From positions 62,001-126,000 of the forward strand of contig JAUILA010000015.1 in NCBI GenBank assembly GCA_030432655.1: a stretch of DNA of 64,000 nucleotides, read 5' to 3'. The first letter of the stretch is position 1. Every line of letters begins with the position of its first letter. Source of the stretch: Bacteroidia bacterium (GTDB taxonomy: Bacteria; Bacteroidota; Bacteroidia; Cytophagales; Cyclobacteriaceae). Position numbers and translations under genes: made by a program. Under the pieces are notes generated by a model. The model saw only the letters and a program-made list of their open reading frames with translations. It searched no databases and was not told the origin of the DNA. Of this stretch, positions 8,131-20,944 are shown in pieces.

Positions 8131-9369
8131 ATGGATCATCTGAGCCTCTTTGAACTGAACCGACTAATCAGGGATACCCTCGACGGAAACCTTGAGCCGG
8201 CCTACTGGGTCGTAGCAGAAATTGGCGAACTTCGGGAGGCGCAAAATGGCCATTGTTACCTCAGCCTGGTCGAAAAGGCGGATGATAAGGTGATCGCAAA
8301 AACCCGGGCAAATATCTGGGCATACAGCTATCGCGGAATTTCAGCCCATTTCAGGACCATTACAGGCGAACCCTTGCGCAGCGGAATCAGCGTACTGTGC
8401 CAGGTAAATGTGTCCTTTCATGAGATTTACGGGCTCAGTCTGAACATTCGGGACATTGATCCTAATTATACCCTGGGTGAGCGGGCACGCAGGCGGCAGG
8501 AAATCATTGACCAGCTTACCCGGGAAGGGATTTTCGGAATGAACAAATCACTGGACTTGCCCCTTGTCCCGCAACGGATCGCCGTGATAAGTTCGCCTAC
8601 GGCTGCCGGGTATGGTGATTTTTCTGATCAGCTGGAGAATAATCCATTCGGATATACTTTCAGGACCAGGTTGTTTAAAGCAGTCATGCAGGGCAATGAT
8701 GCTGAAGCATCAATAATAGCTTCCCTTCACAGGATACATGATCAAATGGAAGATTATGACCTGGTGGCAATCATCCGTGGCGGTGGGTCACAGATAGACC
8801 TTGATTGCTTTGACAATTACGAACTTGCCGCGCATGTGGCCCAGTTTCCGCTACCTGTGGTAACGGGAATCGGGCATGAACGTGACGAGACCATACTGGA
8901 CCTGGTGGCACAAACCCGGATGAAAACTCCTACGGCGGTTGCAGAATTTTTGATTGGCGGACTCCGATCGTTCGAAGAGCGCCTCATGACGGGAGCTGCT
9001 GTCATAAACCGGTCTGTTCAAAACAGGTTATCACGCGAATCACAAGTATGGCAGGCCAGGGGCTACCGGCTGGGCAACCTCGTTCGCCGGCAAATCTCCC
9101 AGGCAGACCGAAACCTTGACCGGCGGATTCAGCAGTTTGGAAGTATCATCCGGCAACGACTCAACCGGGAAAATGAAAAATTACTGATGGCCGAAAACTC
9201 TGTCAGGTTTCTCGATCCGGCGGGTATTCTGCAGAGGGGATATACCATTACGCGTGTTAATGGCAAAGTGTTAAAAGGTAAGCTGCCGGAAACGGGAGAT
9301 ATCCTAGAAACCCAGTCAGCCGCCGGATTAATTATAAGCACAGTAAAACAATCAAAGACCAATGAGTGA
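8131..9369 (+). CDS. xseA: Exodeoxyribonuclease VII large subunit
   Basis: This is the catalytic large subunit of exonuclease VII, which degrades single-stranded DNA from both ends. The 412-residue protein has an N-terminal OB-fold (about 10-110) and the catalytic block with IAVISSPTAAGYGDF near 150, IIRGGGSQIDLDCFDNYELA near 212 and GHERDETILD near 247, then a long coiled coil that binds XseB. It overlaps xseB by 8 bases and heads the run xseA-xseB-M1 peptidase-ligA-DUF6913-dapA. Confidence 0.97.
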   Translation: MDHLSLFELNRLIRDTLDGNLEPAYWVVAEIGELREAQNGHCYLSLVEKADDKVIAKTRANIWAYSYRGISAHFRTITGEPLRSGISVLCQVNVSFHEIYGLSLNIRDIDPNYTLGERARRRQEIIDQLTREGIFGMNKSLDLPLVPQRIAVISSPTAAGYGDFSDQLENNPFGYTFRTRLFKAVMQGNDAEASIIASLHRIHDQMEDYDLVAIIRGGGSQIDLDCFDNYELAAHVAQFPLPVVTGIGHERDETILDLVAQTRMKTPTAVAEFLIGGLRSFEERLMTGAAVINRSVQNRLSRESQVWQARGYRLGNLVRRQISQADRNLDRRIQQFGSIIRQRLNRENEKLLMAENSVRFLDPAGILQRGYTITRVNGKVLKGKLPETGDILETQSAAGLIISTVKQSKTNE

Positions 9370-9565
9370 AGAAGAAGCGTTTGATTACCGAAAATCCGTA
9401 GAGGAGGTTGAACATATCCTGGAGCGCATAGAATGCGGCGAACTGGATATAGATGAGCTGTCTGCCATGGTAAAGCGGGCGGCCGAACTGATAAAACAAT
9501 GCAGGAAAAAGCTTCGTGATACAGAAAACAATTTGGAAAAAACCCTAAACGACCTGGAAGAATAG
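9362..9565 (+). CDS. xseB: Exodeoxyribonuclease VII small subunit
   Basis: The 67-residue all-helical acidic protein matches XseB: an N-terminal SVEEVEHILERIECGEL segment followed by a second helix ending in acidic residues. It binds the XseA coiled coil and is needed for a regulated, soluble holoenzyme. The 8-base overlap with xseA is the usual arrangement. Small size and adjacency make the call secure. Confidence 0.93.
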   Translation: MSEEEAFDYRKSVEEVEHILERIECGELDIDELSAMVKRAAELIKQCRKKLRDTENNLEKTLNDLEE

Positions 9566-9592
9566 AACAGGGAAATTTTAATTTTGAAATCT

Positions 9593-13993
<4,401 letters not shown>

Positions 13994-13994
13994 T

Positions 13995-14867
13995 ATGAAT
14001 CACCCCCTGTATGGAACCGGGGTGGCACTGGTCACTCCGTTCACTGAAGACGAGCAGGTCGATTATTCCGGCCTGGAGAAGCTGATACATTATGTCAGTG
14101 AAGATGTCGATTATCTTGTGGTCATGGGCACCACCGGCGAATCGGCTACCATTGACTTTAACGACCGCAGGAAGATCCTCTCCTTCGTTCAGAATCACAA
14201 TCCCGCCGGCCTGCCGGTTGTCTTTGGCCACGGTGGCAATAATACACGTGATCTGATAGAAGAATTTGATACACTGGACCTTTCTAATGTGGAAGCGGTA
14301 CTTTCTATCAGCCCCTATTACAATAAACCATCACAGGAAGGAATCTTCCAACATTTCACCGCATTCGCCGATGCGTGCCCTGTTCCGGTAATCCTGTACA
14401 ATGTTCCCGGCCGCACAGCTTCCAACATATTGCCTCAGACCACGATCAGGTTGTCACAGCACAGGAATATTGCCGGGATCAAAGAAGCAGCCGGCAGTTT
14501 GGAGCAGGCATTGCAGATCCAGCACGGGGTAAACGAAGACTTTTTGTTGATTTCAGGGGATGATATGCTAACCCTTCCCTTTTATTCTATCGGAGGTGCG
14601 GGGGTAATTTCTGTACTGGCCAATGCCTTTCCAAGGGTCTTTCGCAATATTCGGGAAGGTTTTGAAAAAGGCGATATTTCAGCAGCAAAAAAAGCTGCTG
14701 CTTCACTGACGGAGATTAATCCGCTCATGTACGAGGAATCCAACCCGGTGGGACTTAAAGCATTGCTCGAAATGAAACATATTTGCGGCCCCACCGTGCG
14801 TCTGCCGTTGGTCGAAGCGACAGAATCACTGAAATCCCGGTTAAAGAGTGCTTATGACCGGATATAA
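13995..14867 (+). CDS. dapA: 4-hydroxy-tetrahydrodipicolinate synthase
   Basis: DapA condenses pyruvate with aspartate semialdehyde, the first committed step to diaminopimelate and lysine. The 290-residue TIM barrel has the GTTGES pyruvate-binding loop (T46, T47), Y109 and Y135 of the catalytic triad region, the GR at 139-140, and the Schiff-base lysine K163 in AGIKEAAG. The ATG at 13995 gives the usual start at residue MNHPLYGTGVAL; in-frame upstream codons overlap the preceding gene. It ends the xseA-to-dapA operon. Confidence 0.97.
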   Translation: MNHPLYGTGVALVTPFTEDEQVDYSGLEKLIHYVSEDVDYLVVMGTTGESATIDFNDRRKILSFVQNHNPAGLPVVFGHGGNNTRDLIEEFDTLDLSNVEAVLSISPYYNKPSQEGIFQHFTAFADACPVPVILYNVPGRTASNILPQTTIRLSQHRNIAGIKEAAGSLEQALQIQHGVNEDFLLISGDDMLTLPFYSIGGAGVISVLANAFPRVFRNIREGFEKGDISAAKKAAASLTEINPLMYEESNPVGLKALLEMKHICGPTVRLPLVEATESLKSRLKSAYDRI

Positions 14868-14931
14868 GTGATTGAAGGACAGGTTACCTATTTCCTTCCC
14901 GGCGGATATATTTATATTAAATATTTGTGAT

Positions 14932-15345
14932 ATGCTATCAATTTTTTCACAGAACCCCGTCGACAAGAACCGCAGTCATCTGAAAAACCTGATTTCAATG
15001 GCGATGGCGGATGGTACCATGGATGAACGCGAATGGGACCTTTTAAACGAGATTGCACGCAAACTTAAGCTCACAGAAGAGGACATTAACCTGATTCAGC
15101 GAAATCCCGACCTGATCGAAAACATTATCCCCAGAAGACATAAGGAAAAAGTGCAGCAATTGTACGATCTGGTCTGCCTGATGATCGCTGATTATGATAT
15201 TGACGAAGGTGAACTGCGTTTCTGTCATAAAATGGCAGAAAAGTTAAAGCTGGATCCCCTGGTGGTGGATGATCTTATTGACCAGGTGCGTATCTATGTG
15301 GAACAACAGAAAGATCCGGATAAGATTCTTGACGATATATTATAA
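14932..15345 (+). CDS. TerB-like helical protein
   Basis: The 137-residue protein is mostly helical and resembles the tellurite-resistance TerB / DjlA N-terminal fold. Two acidic loops, MADGTMDEREW near 24 and IADYDIDEGEL near 84, match the metal-binding repeats of that fold. The ATG at 14932 is chosen because a -7-like AATATTTG sits at 14920-14927 just upstream. It lies 64 bases after dapA and is followed by a terminator hairpin. The role is unknown; tellurite resistance should not be assumed. Confidence 0.7.
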   Translation: MLSIFSQNPVDKNRSHLKNLISMAMADGTMDEREWDLLNEIARKLKLTEEDINLIQRNPDLIENIIPRRHKEKVQQLYDLVCLMIADYDIDEGELRFCHKMAEKLKLDPLVVDDLIDQVRIYVEQQKDPDKILDDIL

Positions 15346-15347
15346 AA

Positions 15348-15375
15348 AAACCCTGCAGCGCCTGCTACAGGGTTT
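15348..15375. terminator. Hairpin between convergent terB-like gene and sodC
   Basis: AAACCCTG (15348-15355) pairs with CAGGGTTT (15368-15375) across a 12-base loop. The two flanking genes converge here, so the hairpin could end both transcripts. On the minus strand the stem is followed by a run of T residues. Confidence 0.7.
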
Positions 15376-15409
15376 AACTTCGTTTGGTTAAAATTAAAAT
15401 ACCTTCGAA

Positions 15410-16012
15410 TTACATATTTGTCGCCTCAATGACGCCACATGCAACACGCGCACCTGCTGCGCCGCTGGGTTGTGAGGTAAAGTCATCCGCTCCTGCATGA
15501 ATAATCACTGCATGACCGACAATATTAGAATTGTCCTCTCCCCCTATAGTCCAGCCACTAATTTCAACCGTACTTGAAAAACTTCCGTCGTCTCCAACTT
15601 CCAGGTTCATTATATCCCCTTTGTGGAATTCATCGGATTCACCACGCTTACCATGTGCAACGTTAGTGGGATTCCAGTGCCCTCCTGCGGAAGTAGCGTC
15701 CGGGGCACTGCAGTCGCCATTCTGATGAATGTGCATCGCATGACTTCCCGGTGTTAACCCGGTAAGATCGATCTCAACGGATACCGTCGAATCTCCGGTC
15801 TGTGTGAATGATACAGATCCTGAAACGTCGCTTTCGCTGGCAGCAGAAATAGATGCCATGGCTGTGGCTTCAGATGGCTCCTCTTCGACCACTTCCGGCT
15901 CAGCCACCATATCCGCTTCTTCGTCCATTGAATCCTGTTCATTTCCGGTATTTGAACTGCAGCTGAATAAAAGGGCACCGCAGAACAATGATAAATACAT
16001 TAAGAATTTCAT
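15410..16012 (-). CDS. sodC: Cu/Zn superoxide dismutase lipoprotein
   Basis: The 200-residue protein dismutates superoxide outside the cytoplasm. A lipobox LLFSC puts lipidation at C18, followed by a strongly acidic linker (about 22-50). The dismutase domain shows the copper ligands in HAMHIHQNGDC, the zinc loop AGGHWNPTNVAHG and FHKGD, the disulfide cysteines, and GHAVIIHAGADD with the last copper His. Length of the catalytic part is standard. It is a stand-alone gene converging with the TerB-like gene. Confidence 0.95.
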   Translation of the reverse strand: MKFLMYLSLFCGALLFSCSSNTGNEQDSMDEEADMVAEPEVVEEEPSEATAMASISAASESDVSGSVSFTQTGDSTVSVEIDLTGLTPGSHAMHIHQNGDCSAPDATSAGGHWNPTNVAHGKRGESDEFHKGDIMNLEVGDDGSFSSTVEISGWTIGGEDNSNIVGHAVIIHAGADDFTSQPSGAAGARVACGVIEATNM

Positions 16013-16105
16013 AATATGTGTTGTTTATGTTTTGATTTCCACTTGTGAATTTACATGAATTTATACGGGAATACGAATAATACGGGAACTCCCGGGATTA
16101 TGATT

Positions 16106-16375
16106 TTATTCCTGTATCGATTGACTGCGCATATAATCTTTAACAAACGGACAAGATGGTATTACCTCTATATCCCGCTCACGTGCATATACGATCGCCC
16201 GGTCTGCCAGCGCTGAACCAATGCCCTTCTGCCTGTCCGGCTCCGGAACATATGTTCTGATGATTTCCATTTCATCCTTTTCCGGCTTTGAATAGTCAAG
16301 CCTGGCAACGCCCGATTGGGTACGCATAAAAAACAATTTCTGGATGATGTCATGCTGTATATTCAAATTTCCCAT
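16106..16375 (-). CDS. Small GNAT N-acetyltransferase (YjdJ-like)
   Basis: The 89-residue protein is a minimal GNAT domain of the COG2388 type. It has the acetyl-CoA loop as PDRQKGIGSALADRA near residue 47 and the family ending IEVIPSCPFVKDYM. These short acetyltransferases have no firmly known substrate. It stands alone between sodC and a sugar kinase. The roughly 200 bases upstream hold no gene that I can support. Confidence 0.82.
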   Translation of the reverse strand: MGNLNIQHDIIQKLFFMRTQSGVARLDYSKPEKDEMEIIRTYVPEPDRQKGIGSALADRAIVYARERDIEVIPSCPFVKDYMRSQSIQE

Positions 16376-16577
16376 ACTTCCTTTTTTATTTAAAAAGGCT
16401 CAAAGTCTGTACCGGGAAAAAGAATCTTCAATGAACAGGAAATCAGGAGGTTTTAAATCCATGGACGGAAGTACTACCGTGGAATATTTACACGCTTCTG
16501 TAGATTACCTTTGAACGATTTGTTCTCGCTTGATTTGTGTTTAACGCAAAGACCGAACTGTTTAATGTTGTTAAAAT

Positions 16578-17459
16578 TCAATCTTTCAATGCCTCCTTAA
16601 TTTCCGGAGAATAGTCCGGAATTGCCCCGTCGGAAGATGCCACGAAGGCGCCCAGTTTGTTGGCTTTTTCGGCTGCTTTAACTGAGTCACCATCTTTTAA
16701 ATAATAAAACATGAATGCGGCGCTGAAGGCGTCCCCCGCCCCAACGGTATCCCGCACTTCCACCTTTTCTCCGGCGACTTCAACCAGTGAATCATTCTCA
16801 TACACTGAACAGCCCTCCCCTCCTTTAGTCACTATGATCAGCTTCAGCTGAAAATCAGCCGACAGGTTACTGCATAATTCTTCCGTATCCATCTCACGCT
16901 CATAGAGCATTTTTGAAACCAGCACCACTTCCTCGTCATTCAGCTTAAAAATGGTCGCCTTATGCAGGCTCACATGCACGATTTCAGGCGTGTAGAAATT
17001 CTCGCGCAGATTGATATCAAAGAATACCTCGGGAAAATCAATATCTTCCGTGAGCTGCCACAAAGTGGAACGCGAGACTTCATTCCGCTGGGCTAGGGTA
17101 CCGAAATACAGGAAACTGAATTCCGCAATGGTGTAATGTACGATGAACTCTTCAAGATCGATAAAGTCGTAAGCCGCTTTCTCGTTAAATGTATATTCGG
17201 GAGATCCTTCGTTCAACACCACGTCGACTTCACCGGTAGCATGATCAGGGTCGCGTTGAATAAATTTAGATACAACACCCAATTCCTCAACCTCACTCAG
17301 CGCCTTATCGCCGTTCTCATCCATTCCGAGACGTGACAGGATGAAGGATCTTGCCCCCAGCCTCTTCATGTGGGCGGCAAAATTTAACGGCGCGCCTCCG
17401 AGGTAGGACTTCCCGCCAATCTTGTCAAAGAGAATCTCACCAAAACATAGTACGTCCAT
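16578..17459 (-). CDS. PfkB family carbohydrate kinase (fructokinase-like)
   Basis: The 293-residue protein is a ribokinase-fold sugar kinase. The N-terminal substrate loop reads GEILFDKIGG ... LGGAPLNFAAHMKRLG and the C-terminal phosphate site is DTVGAGDAFSAAF near residue 233, where the Asp of GAGD is the catalytic base. The sequence is closest in pattern to fructokinases, which phosphorylate fructose with ATP. No sugar-uptake or hydrolase gene is adjacent to confirm the substrate. Confidence 0.88.
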   Translation of the reverse strand: MDVLCFGEILFDKIGGKSYLGGAPLNFAAHMKRLGARSFILSRLGMDENGDKALSEVEELGVVSKFIQRDPDHATGEVDVVLNEGSPEYTFNEKAAYDFIDLEEFIVHYTIAEFSFLYFGTLAQRNEVSRSTLWQLTEDIDFPEVFFDINLRENFYTPEIVHVSLHKATIFKLNDEEVVLVSKMLYEREMDTEELCSNLSADFQLKLIIVTKGGEGCSVYENDSLVEVAGEKVEVRDTVGAGDAFSAAFMFYYLKDGDSVKAAEKANKLGAFVASSDGAIPDYSPEIKEALKD

Positions 17460-17499
17460 AAATCTGAATTATCGGTTAGTATAAATTATTGTTTGAGAA

Positions 17500-17714
17500 C
17501 AGAATATATTGAATTACGATCAGAATTCACCGCAATTGATACTCAAAAGCGACAATAGGGTTTCTCAGGAGATGAATGAAGGAAAATCTGACAGGGGTAA
17601 AATAAAAACAGCTGGTTTTTACCAGCCATCTGTTGCAGTAAAACTGCTCTTTGCGATCCGCTGCTTTGGGTTTGGCCCGAACCGCTTAACTTGGCAGGGA
17701 AGTCTCCCTGTTTT
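17500..17714 (+). ncRNA. Candidate small RNA ending at an intrinsic terminator
   Basis: The evidence is a plus-strand terminator (17695-17714) that closes no visible protein gene, preceded by a G+C-richer segment with at least one perfect short hairpin near 17611-17626. The 5' end given is a guess. I considered 6S RNA, SRP RNA and tmRNA and recognised the conserved features of none of them. A 69-codon open frame covers much of the same region but has no protein-like features. Confidence 0.3.
17695..17714 (+). terminator. Intrinsic terminator without an upstream gene
   Basis: CAGGGA (17695-17700) pairs with TCCCTG (17705-17710) around a 4-base loop and is followed directly by TTTT. The direction is plus strand. 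It lies 139 bases before the next gene, so it ends either a small RNA or an attenuated leader. Confidence 0.55.
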
Positions 17715-17853
17715 CTGATGGTAATAACGGAAGAATATTTCTTAAAGTTTCAATTCAAATATTATCACATTGTTAACATTTTATTGTCACAGGTTGTCAT
17801 TGAGGACAAATTGGGGCAGCTTTGAACCGCATCAGCCGGAATCACTCTAAAAA

Positions 17854-18891
17854 ATGCCTGAAGCAAAATCAGCAGAAAATAAAGATAAGCCACTCGTTTC
17901 CATCATCATGGCAGCCCGGAATACGGCTCCCTGGCTGCCTGACTGCCTTGAGTCCATTTGCCGTCAGACATATCCTCACTGGGAGCTGATCGCTGTAAAT
18001 GATCGGTCTACAGATAAAACGAAACAGATCCTGGAGGAATATTCGAAACGGGATCCCCGCATTGCTGTATACGACAGCCCGGGAAAGCGTCTTATCCCTG
18101 CCTTGCAGGAAGGGATGCGTCAGGCCGGGGGAATGCTTATTAACCGAATGGATTCTGACGATAAAATGCCTGAAAACAAGCTGGAGTTGCTGGTTTCGCA
18201 TTGGCTTAAATACGGACGCGGACATGTGATCGCCGGGGGCACCCGTCATTTCGTGGATAAGGGAAAAGTAGGCGGCGGGTTCAGACGATACGAAAAGTGG
18301 CTTAATGAGGTGGCACGTACCGGCACCCATTACCGTCAGATATACAAGGAATGCGTCATACCCTCCCATTCATGGATCATTCATCGCGATGACCTGCTGG
18401 CTGCCGGCGCTTTTGATCCGGAGGTTTACCCGGAAGATTATGACTTGTGTTTTCGCTTCTATGCACAACGGTATTCGATCGTGGGGATTGATCATGTGTT
18501 ACACTTTTGGCGTGACCGTTCAGACAGAATCTCCCGGACCTGGGAGGAATACGAAGATAACCGGTATTTTGATCTGAAAGTGGATTACTTCTTTGATCTT
18601 GACCGCGATCCGTCCCGGCCGCTGGTGATCTGGGGTGCAGGTAAGAATGGAAAGGATCTCATAAAACTGATAAAGCCCAGAGAACAACATGTCCTTTGGG
18701 CTTGTGACAATCCCAGAAAAATTGGAAAATCCATCTACGGGATCAAAATGAGATCAACCGGGGATATCCCGAAACTTGAGAATCCACAAATTCTCATTGC
18801 AGTTTCATCAGACAACGACCGTAAGGAAATTGAACGTATGCTGCAGAAGTGGAATAAACTCCCGGTGACTGATTACTGGTTTTTCCTGTGA
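17854..18891 (+). CDS. Family 2 glycosyltransferase fused to a Rossmann-like C-terminal domain
   Basis: The 345-residue protein has an N-terminal GT-A domain (about 12-235) with SIIMAARNTAPWLPDCLESI, VNDRSTDKT and the metal site RMDSDDKMP near 108. The last 85 residues form a second domain starting VIWGAGKNGKDLIKLI, a Rossmann-type nucleotide-binding strand-loop-helix also found at the C-terminus of other sugar-modifying proteins. The sugar is unknown. Its TGA ends at 18891 and the convergent gene's stop begins at 18892, so there is no space between them. Confidence 0.85.
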   Translation: MPEAKSAENKDKPLVSIIMAARNTAPWLPDCLESICRQTYPHWELIAVNDRSTDKTKQILEEYSKRDPRIAVYDSPGKRLIPALQEGMRQAGGMLINRMDSDDKMPENKLELLVSHWLKYGRGHVIAGGTRHFVDKGKVGGGFRRYEKWLNEVARTGTHYRQIYKECVIPSHSWIIHRDDLLAAGAFDPEVYPEDYDLCFRFYAQRYSIVGIDHVLHFWRDRSDRISRTWEEYEDNRYFDLKVDYFFDLDRDPSRPLVIWGAGKNGKDLIKLIKPREQHVLWACDNPRKIGKSIYGIKMRSTGDIPKLENPQILIAVSSDNDRKEIERMLQKWNKLPVTDYWFFL

Positions 18892-19926
18892 TCAGGACTG
18901 GTACCGTTCCAGCAGCGCTTTAGTGGCTTTAATTCCTTCCACCTCAGTCATTTCGCTGCCTTCGTATTCTATCCCGACATATCCTGAAAAACCTGAATCC
19001 TTAACAATTCCCATCATCCGGCTGAAGTCGGTATGAATTTCGTCCCCATTCTCATTGATATCGTGCGTTTTAGCACTCACACCACGTGCAAATGGCATCA
19101 ATTCCTTCACCCCCTTGTACCGGTCGTATTCATTCTGGCATCCTTCCGGCCCGTTTTCGATACAGAAGTTTCCAAAATCAGGCAAGGTACCGCAATACGG
19201 ACTGTTCACTTCCTTGATCACATCACTTAGCCATACACCATCTGACGAGTATCCCCCATGATTCTCCACGATGACATGGATATCTTCTGTTGCACCGTAT
19301 TCAGCAAGCCGGCCAAGGCCGTCGACCGCCGCCTGCGCCACTTCTTCCGCGGTTCCGTTACCTGCTGCGTTTACACGGATTGAGTGGCATCCAAGAAATT
19401 TGGCTGCGTTCACCCACTTGTAATGATTCTCCACCGCCTGCATGCGCGCTGCCTCATCCAGATCCCCCAGGTTTCCTTCAGCATCACACATGATCATCAG
19501 GCATTTTACATCGTTGGAAGTGCACCGGTCTTTAAGCTGTCCGAGGTACTCCATATTCTCCGCTTTGTCCATGTAGAACTGATTTACCAGTTCGACCGCC
19601 CCGATATCAAACTCTTTGCGGGCATAAACGGGAAATTCGAGCGGATCGAGGGAACCATTGAGGAGGCTTGATAAATCTTCACGTAATGCCCGGCCAAATT
19701 CTTCCCAGCCCATGTTGATTTCACCGTAAATCATTTTGTGGAGGGACCACTGGGCAAGCGAAATATTGAACCATGGTTCGGCTGCGGCAGCAACCGGTGC
19801 TTCCTCGGTTGACGCGCTTTCCTCTGACTGTTGTCCGCAGGAAGCCAGAAAGCCGGATCCCAGCGCGCCGATTGCCAGTGAGCCAAGTCCTGCGCGCTTA
19901 ATAATTTCTCTTCGTTTCTTATCCAT
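18892..19926 (-). CDS. Exported sugar phosphate isomerase/epimerase-like TIM-barrel lipoprotein
   Basis: The 344-residue protein has a twin-arginine leader (RREIIK at 5-10) that merges into a lipobox with C30 (LASC), then an Ala/Glu-rich linker. The mature part matches the xylose-isomerase-like TIM-barrel family (AP endonuclease 2 superfamily): VNAAG, VENHGGYSSD, GTLPDFGNF, KTHDI and YVGIEYEGSE carry the likely metal ligands. Export through Tat suggests the protein folds with metal before translocation. The substrate is unknown; related genes act on inositols or modified sugars. Confidence 0.82.
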   Translation of the reverse strand: MDKKRREIIKRAGLGSLAIGALGSGFLASCGQQSEESASTEEAPVAAAAEPWFNISLAQWSLHKMIYGEINMGWEEFGRALREDLSSLLNGSLDPLEFPVYARKEFDIGAVELVNQFYMDKAENMEYLGQLKDRCTSNDVKCLMIMCDAEGNLGDLDEAARMQAVENHYKWVNAAKFLGCHSIRVNAAGNGTAEEVAQAAVDGLGRLAEYGATEDIHVIVENHGGYSSDGVWLSDVIKEVNSPYCGTLPDFGNFCIENGPEGCQNEYDRYKGVKELMPFARGVSAKTHDINENGDEIHTDFSRMMGIVKDSGFSGYVGIEYEGSEMTEVEGIKATKALLERYQS

Positions 19927-20082
19927 TAGCTGTTTTTTTATTTATAGATAGGTAAAATTCTCCGGATAGGCATCCGGAATCTTATGAACGGTAAGATAAT
20001 GTAAAATCAAGAACGCCGAATGCATTTTCTGTTCCATGACGATCTGGCCGATAACCGGTCTCCATAAACCGTAACCAGCAGA

Positions 20083-20793
20083 TTAACGGAATAAATTATA
20101 TCGAAGAATGCAATATATAGCCCTGAAACCATCCTTCCAGTTGATCTTCTTCCCTTCGGCATAGGTGCGCCCGTAATAAGAAATACCCACTTCGTAAATT
20201 CTGATACCGGGTATTCTTGCAATCTTGGCAGTAACTTCCGGTTCAAACCCGAATCGTCTTTCTTTCAGTTTAATATTCCTGATCACCTTCGCGGAGAATA
20301 GCTTGTAACAGGTCTCCATGTCAGTCAGGTTGAGGTTGGTCAGCATGTTGCTGAGATTTGTCAGGAATTTATTACCGACCGAATGCCAGTAAAACAGGAT
20401 GCGGTGTGGCTTCCCTCCCATGAACCGTGACCCATAAACAACGTCAGCGACCCCGTCCAGCACGGGAACCAAAAGTTCGTTGATTTCCTCGGGATCATAT
20501 TCCAGGTCTGCATCCTGGACGATAAGAAAATCACCGGATGACTCAGCAATGGCGGTATGCAGGGCGGCCCCTTTGCCCAGGTTCTTCTGATGTTTGCGAT
20601 AGACAAGTTGCATATCCGGATATGCCGACTGGTAATCAAGAACCCGCTGCTCCGTGGCATCGGTTGAACAGTCGTTCACCACCACAATTTCTTTTTCCAC
20701 CTCCCGGATAAGCCGCAGCGCTCTCAGCCGGTCCAGAATATTGGCAATGGTGGCGGCTTCATTGTAAGCGGGAACCAGGATCGATAAGCGCAT
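20083..20793 (-). CDS. DPM1/DPG-like polyprenyl-phosphate glycosyltransferase
   Basis: The 236-residue GT2 protein has SILVPAYNEAATI at the N-terminus, VVVNDCSTDAT near 38, the DxD site QDADLEYDPEE near 93-103, and VYGSRFMGG, the pattern of dolichol-phosphate-mannose synthase-type enzymes that load one sugar onto a polyprenyl phosphate carrier. It has no membrane segments. The glycosylated lipid would then feed periplasmic transferases. Donor sugar is unknown. It stands alone on the minus strand. Confidence 0.87.
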   Translation of the reverse strand: MRLSILVPAYNEAATIANILDRLRALRLIREVEKEIVVVNDCSTDATEQRVLDYQSAYPDMQLVYRKHQKNLGKGAALHTAIAESSGDFLIVQDADLEYDPEEINELLVPVLDGVADVVYGSRFMGGKPHRILFYWHSVGNKFLTNLSNMLTNLNLTDMETCYKLFSAKVIRNIKLKERRFGFEPEVTAKIARIPGIRIYEVGISYYGRTYAEGKKINWKDGFRAIYCILRYNLFR

Positions 20794-20944
20794 GGAGAAT
20801 AGTTAACAGGGCTGTGCCGAACAAAAGCCGAAAGATATTCTAAATCTCCTAAACAAGCAACAGAGCGTCACTTCAGTCGTTGTCAATTAATTTGTATGGC
20901 AGGATGGTATTGAATTCTTATTTTTATATTGATTTGTATTGAAA

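Larger units (their letters stand above)
17460..17853. other. 394-base gene-free stretch between divergent genes
   Basis: I see no supportable protein gene here. The stretch contains a short hairpin GCTGGT-TTTT-ACCAGC (17611-17626), a run of structured G+C-rich sequence, and a plus-strand intrinsic terminator at 17695-17714 with no gene in front of it. The remaining part (17715-17853) is A+T-rich and should hold the promoter of the glycosyltransferase at 17854. The possible small RNA is listed separately. Confidence 0.6.

Noticed and set aside
14932-15345. A tellurite resistance gene
   Set aside because: Only the TerB-like fold is suggested; the ter gene set is absent and the fold occurs in many unrelated contexts.
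16432-16515. 27-codon frame with an AGGAGG-like site between the GNAT and kinase genes
   Set aside because: Too short, no conserved features, and ribosome binding sites of this type are not typical for Bacteroidota.
17509-17718. 69-codon plus-strand frame before the glycosyltransferase
   Set aside because: Composition is not protein-like and the frame runs into the terminator hairpin; a non-coding RNA is the better reading.
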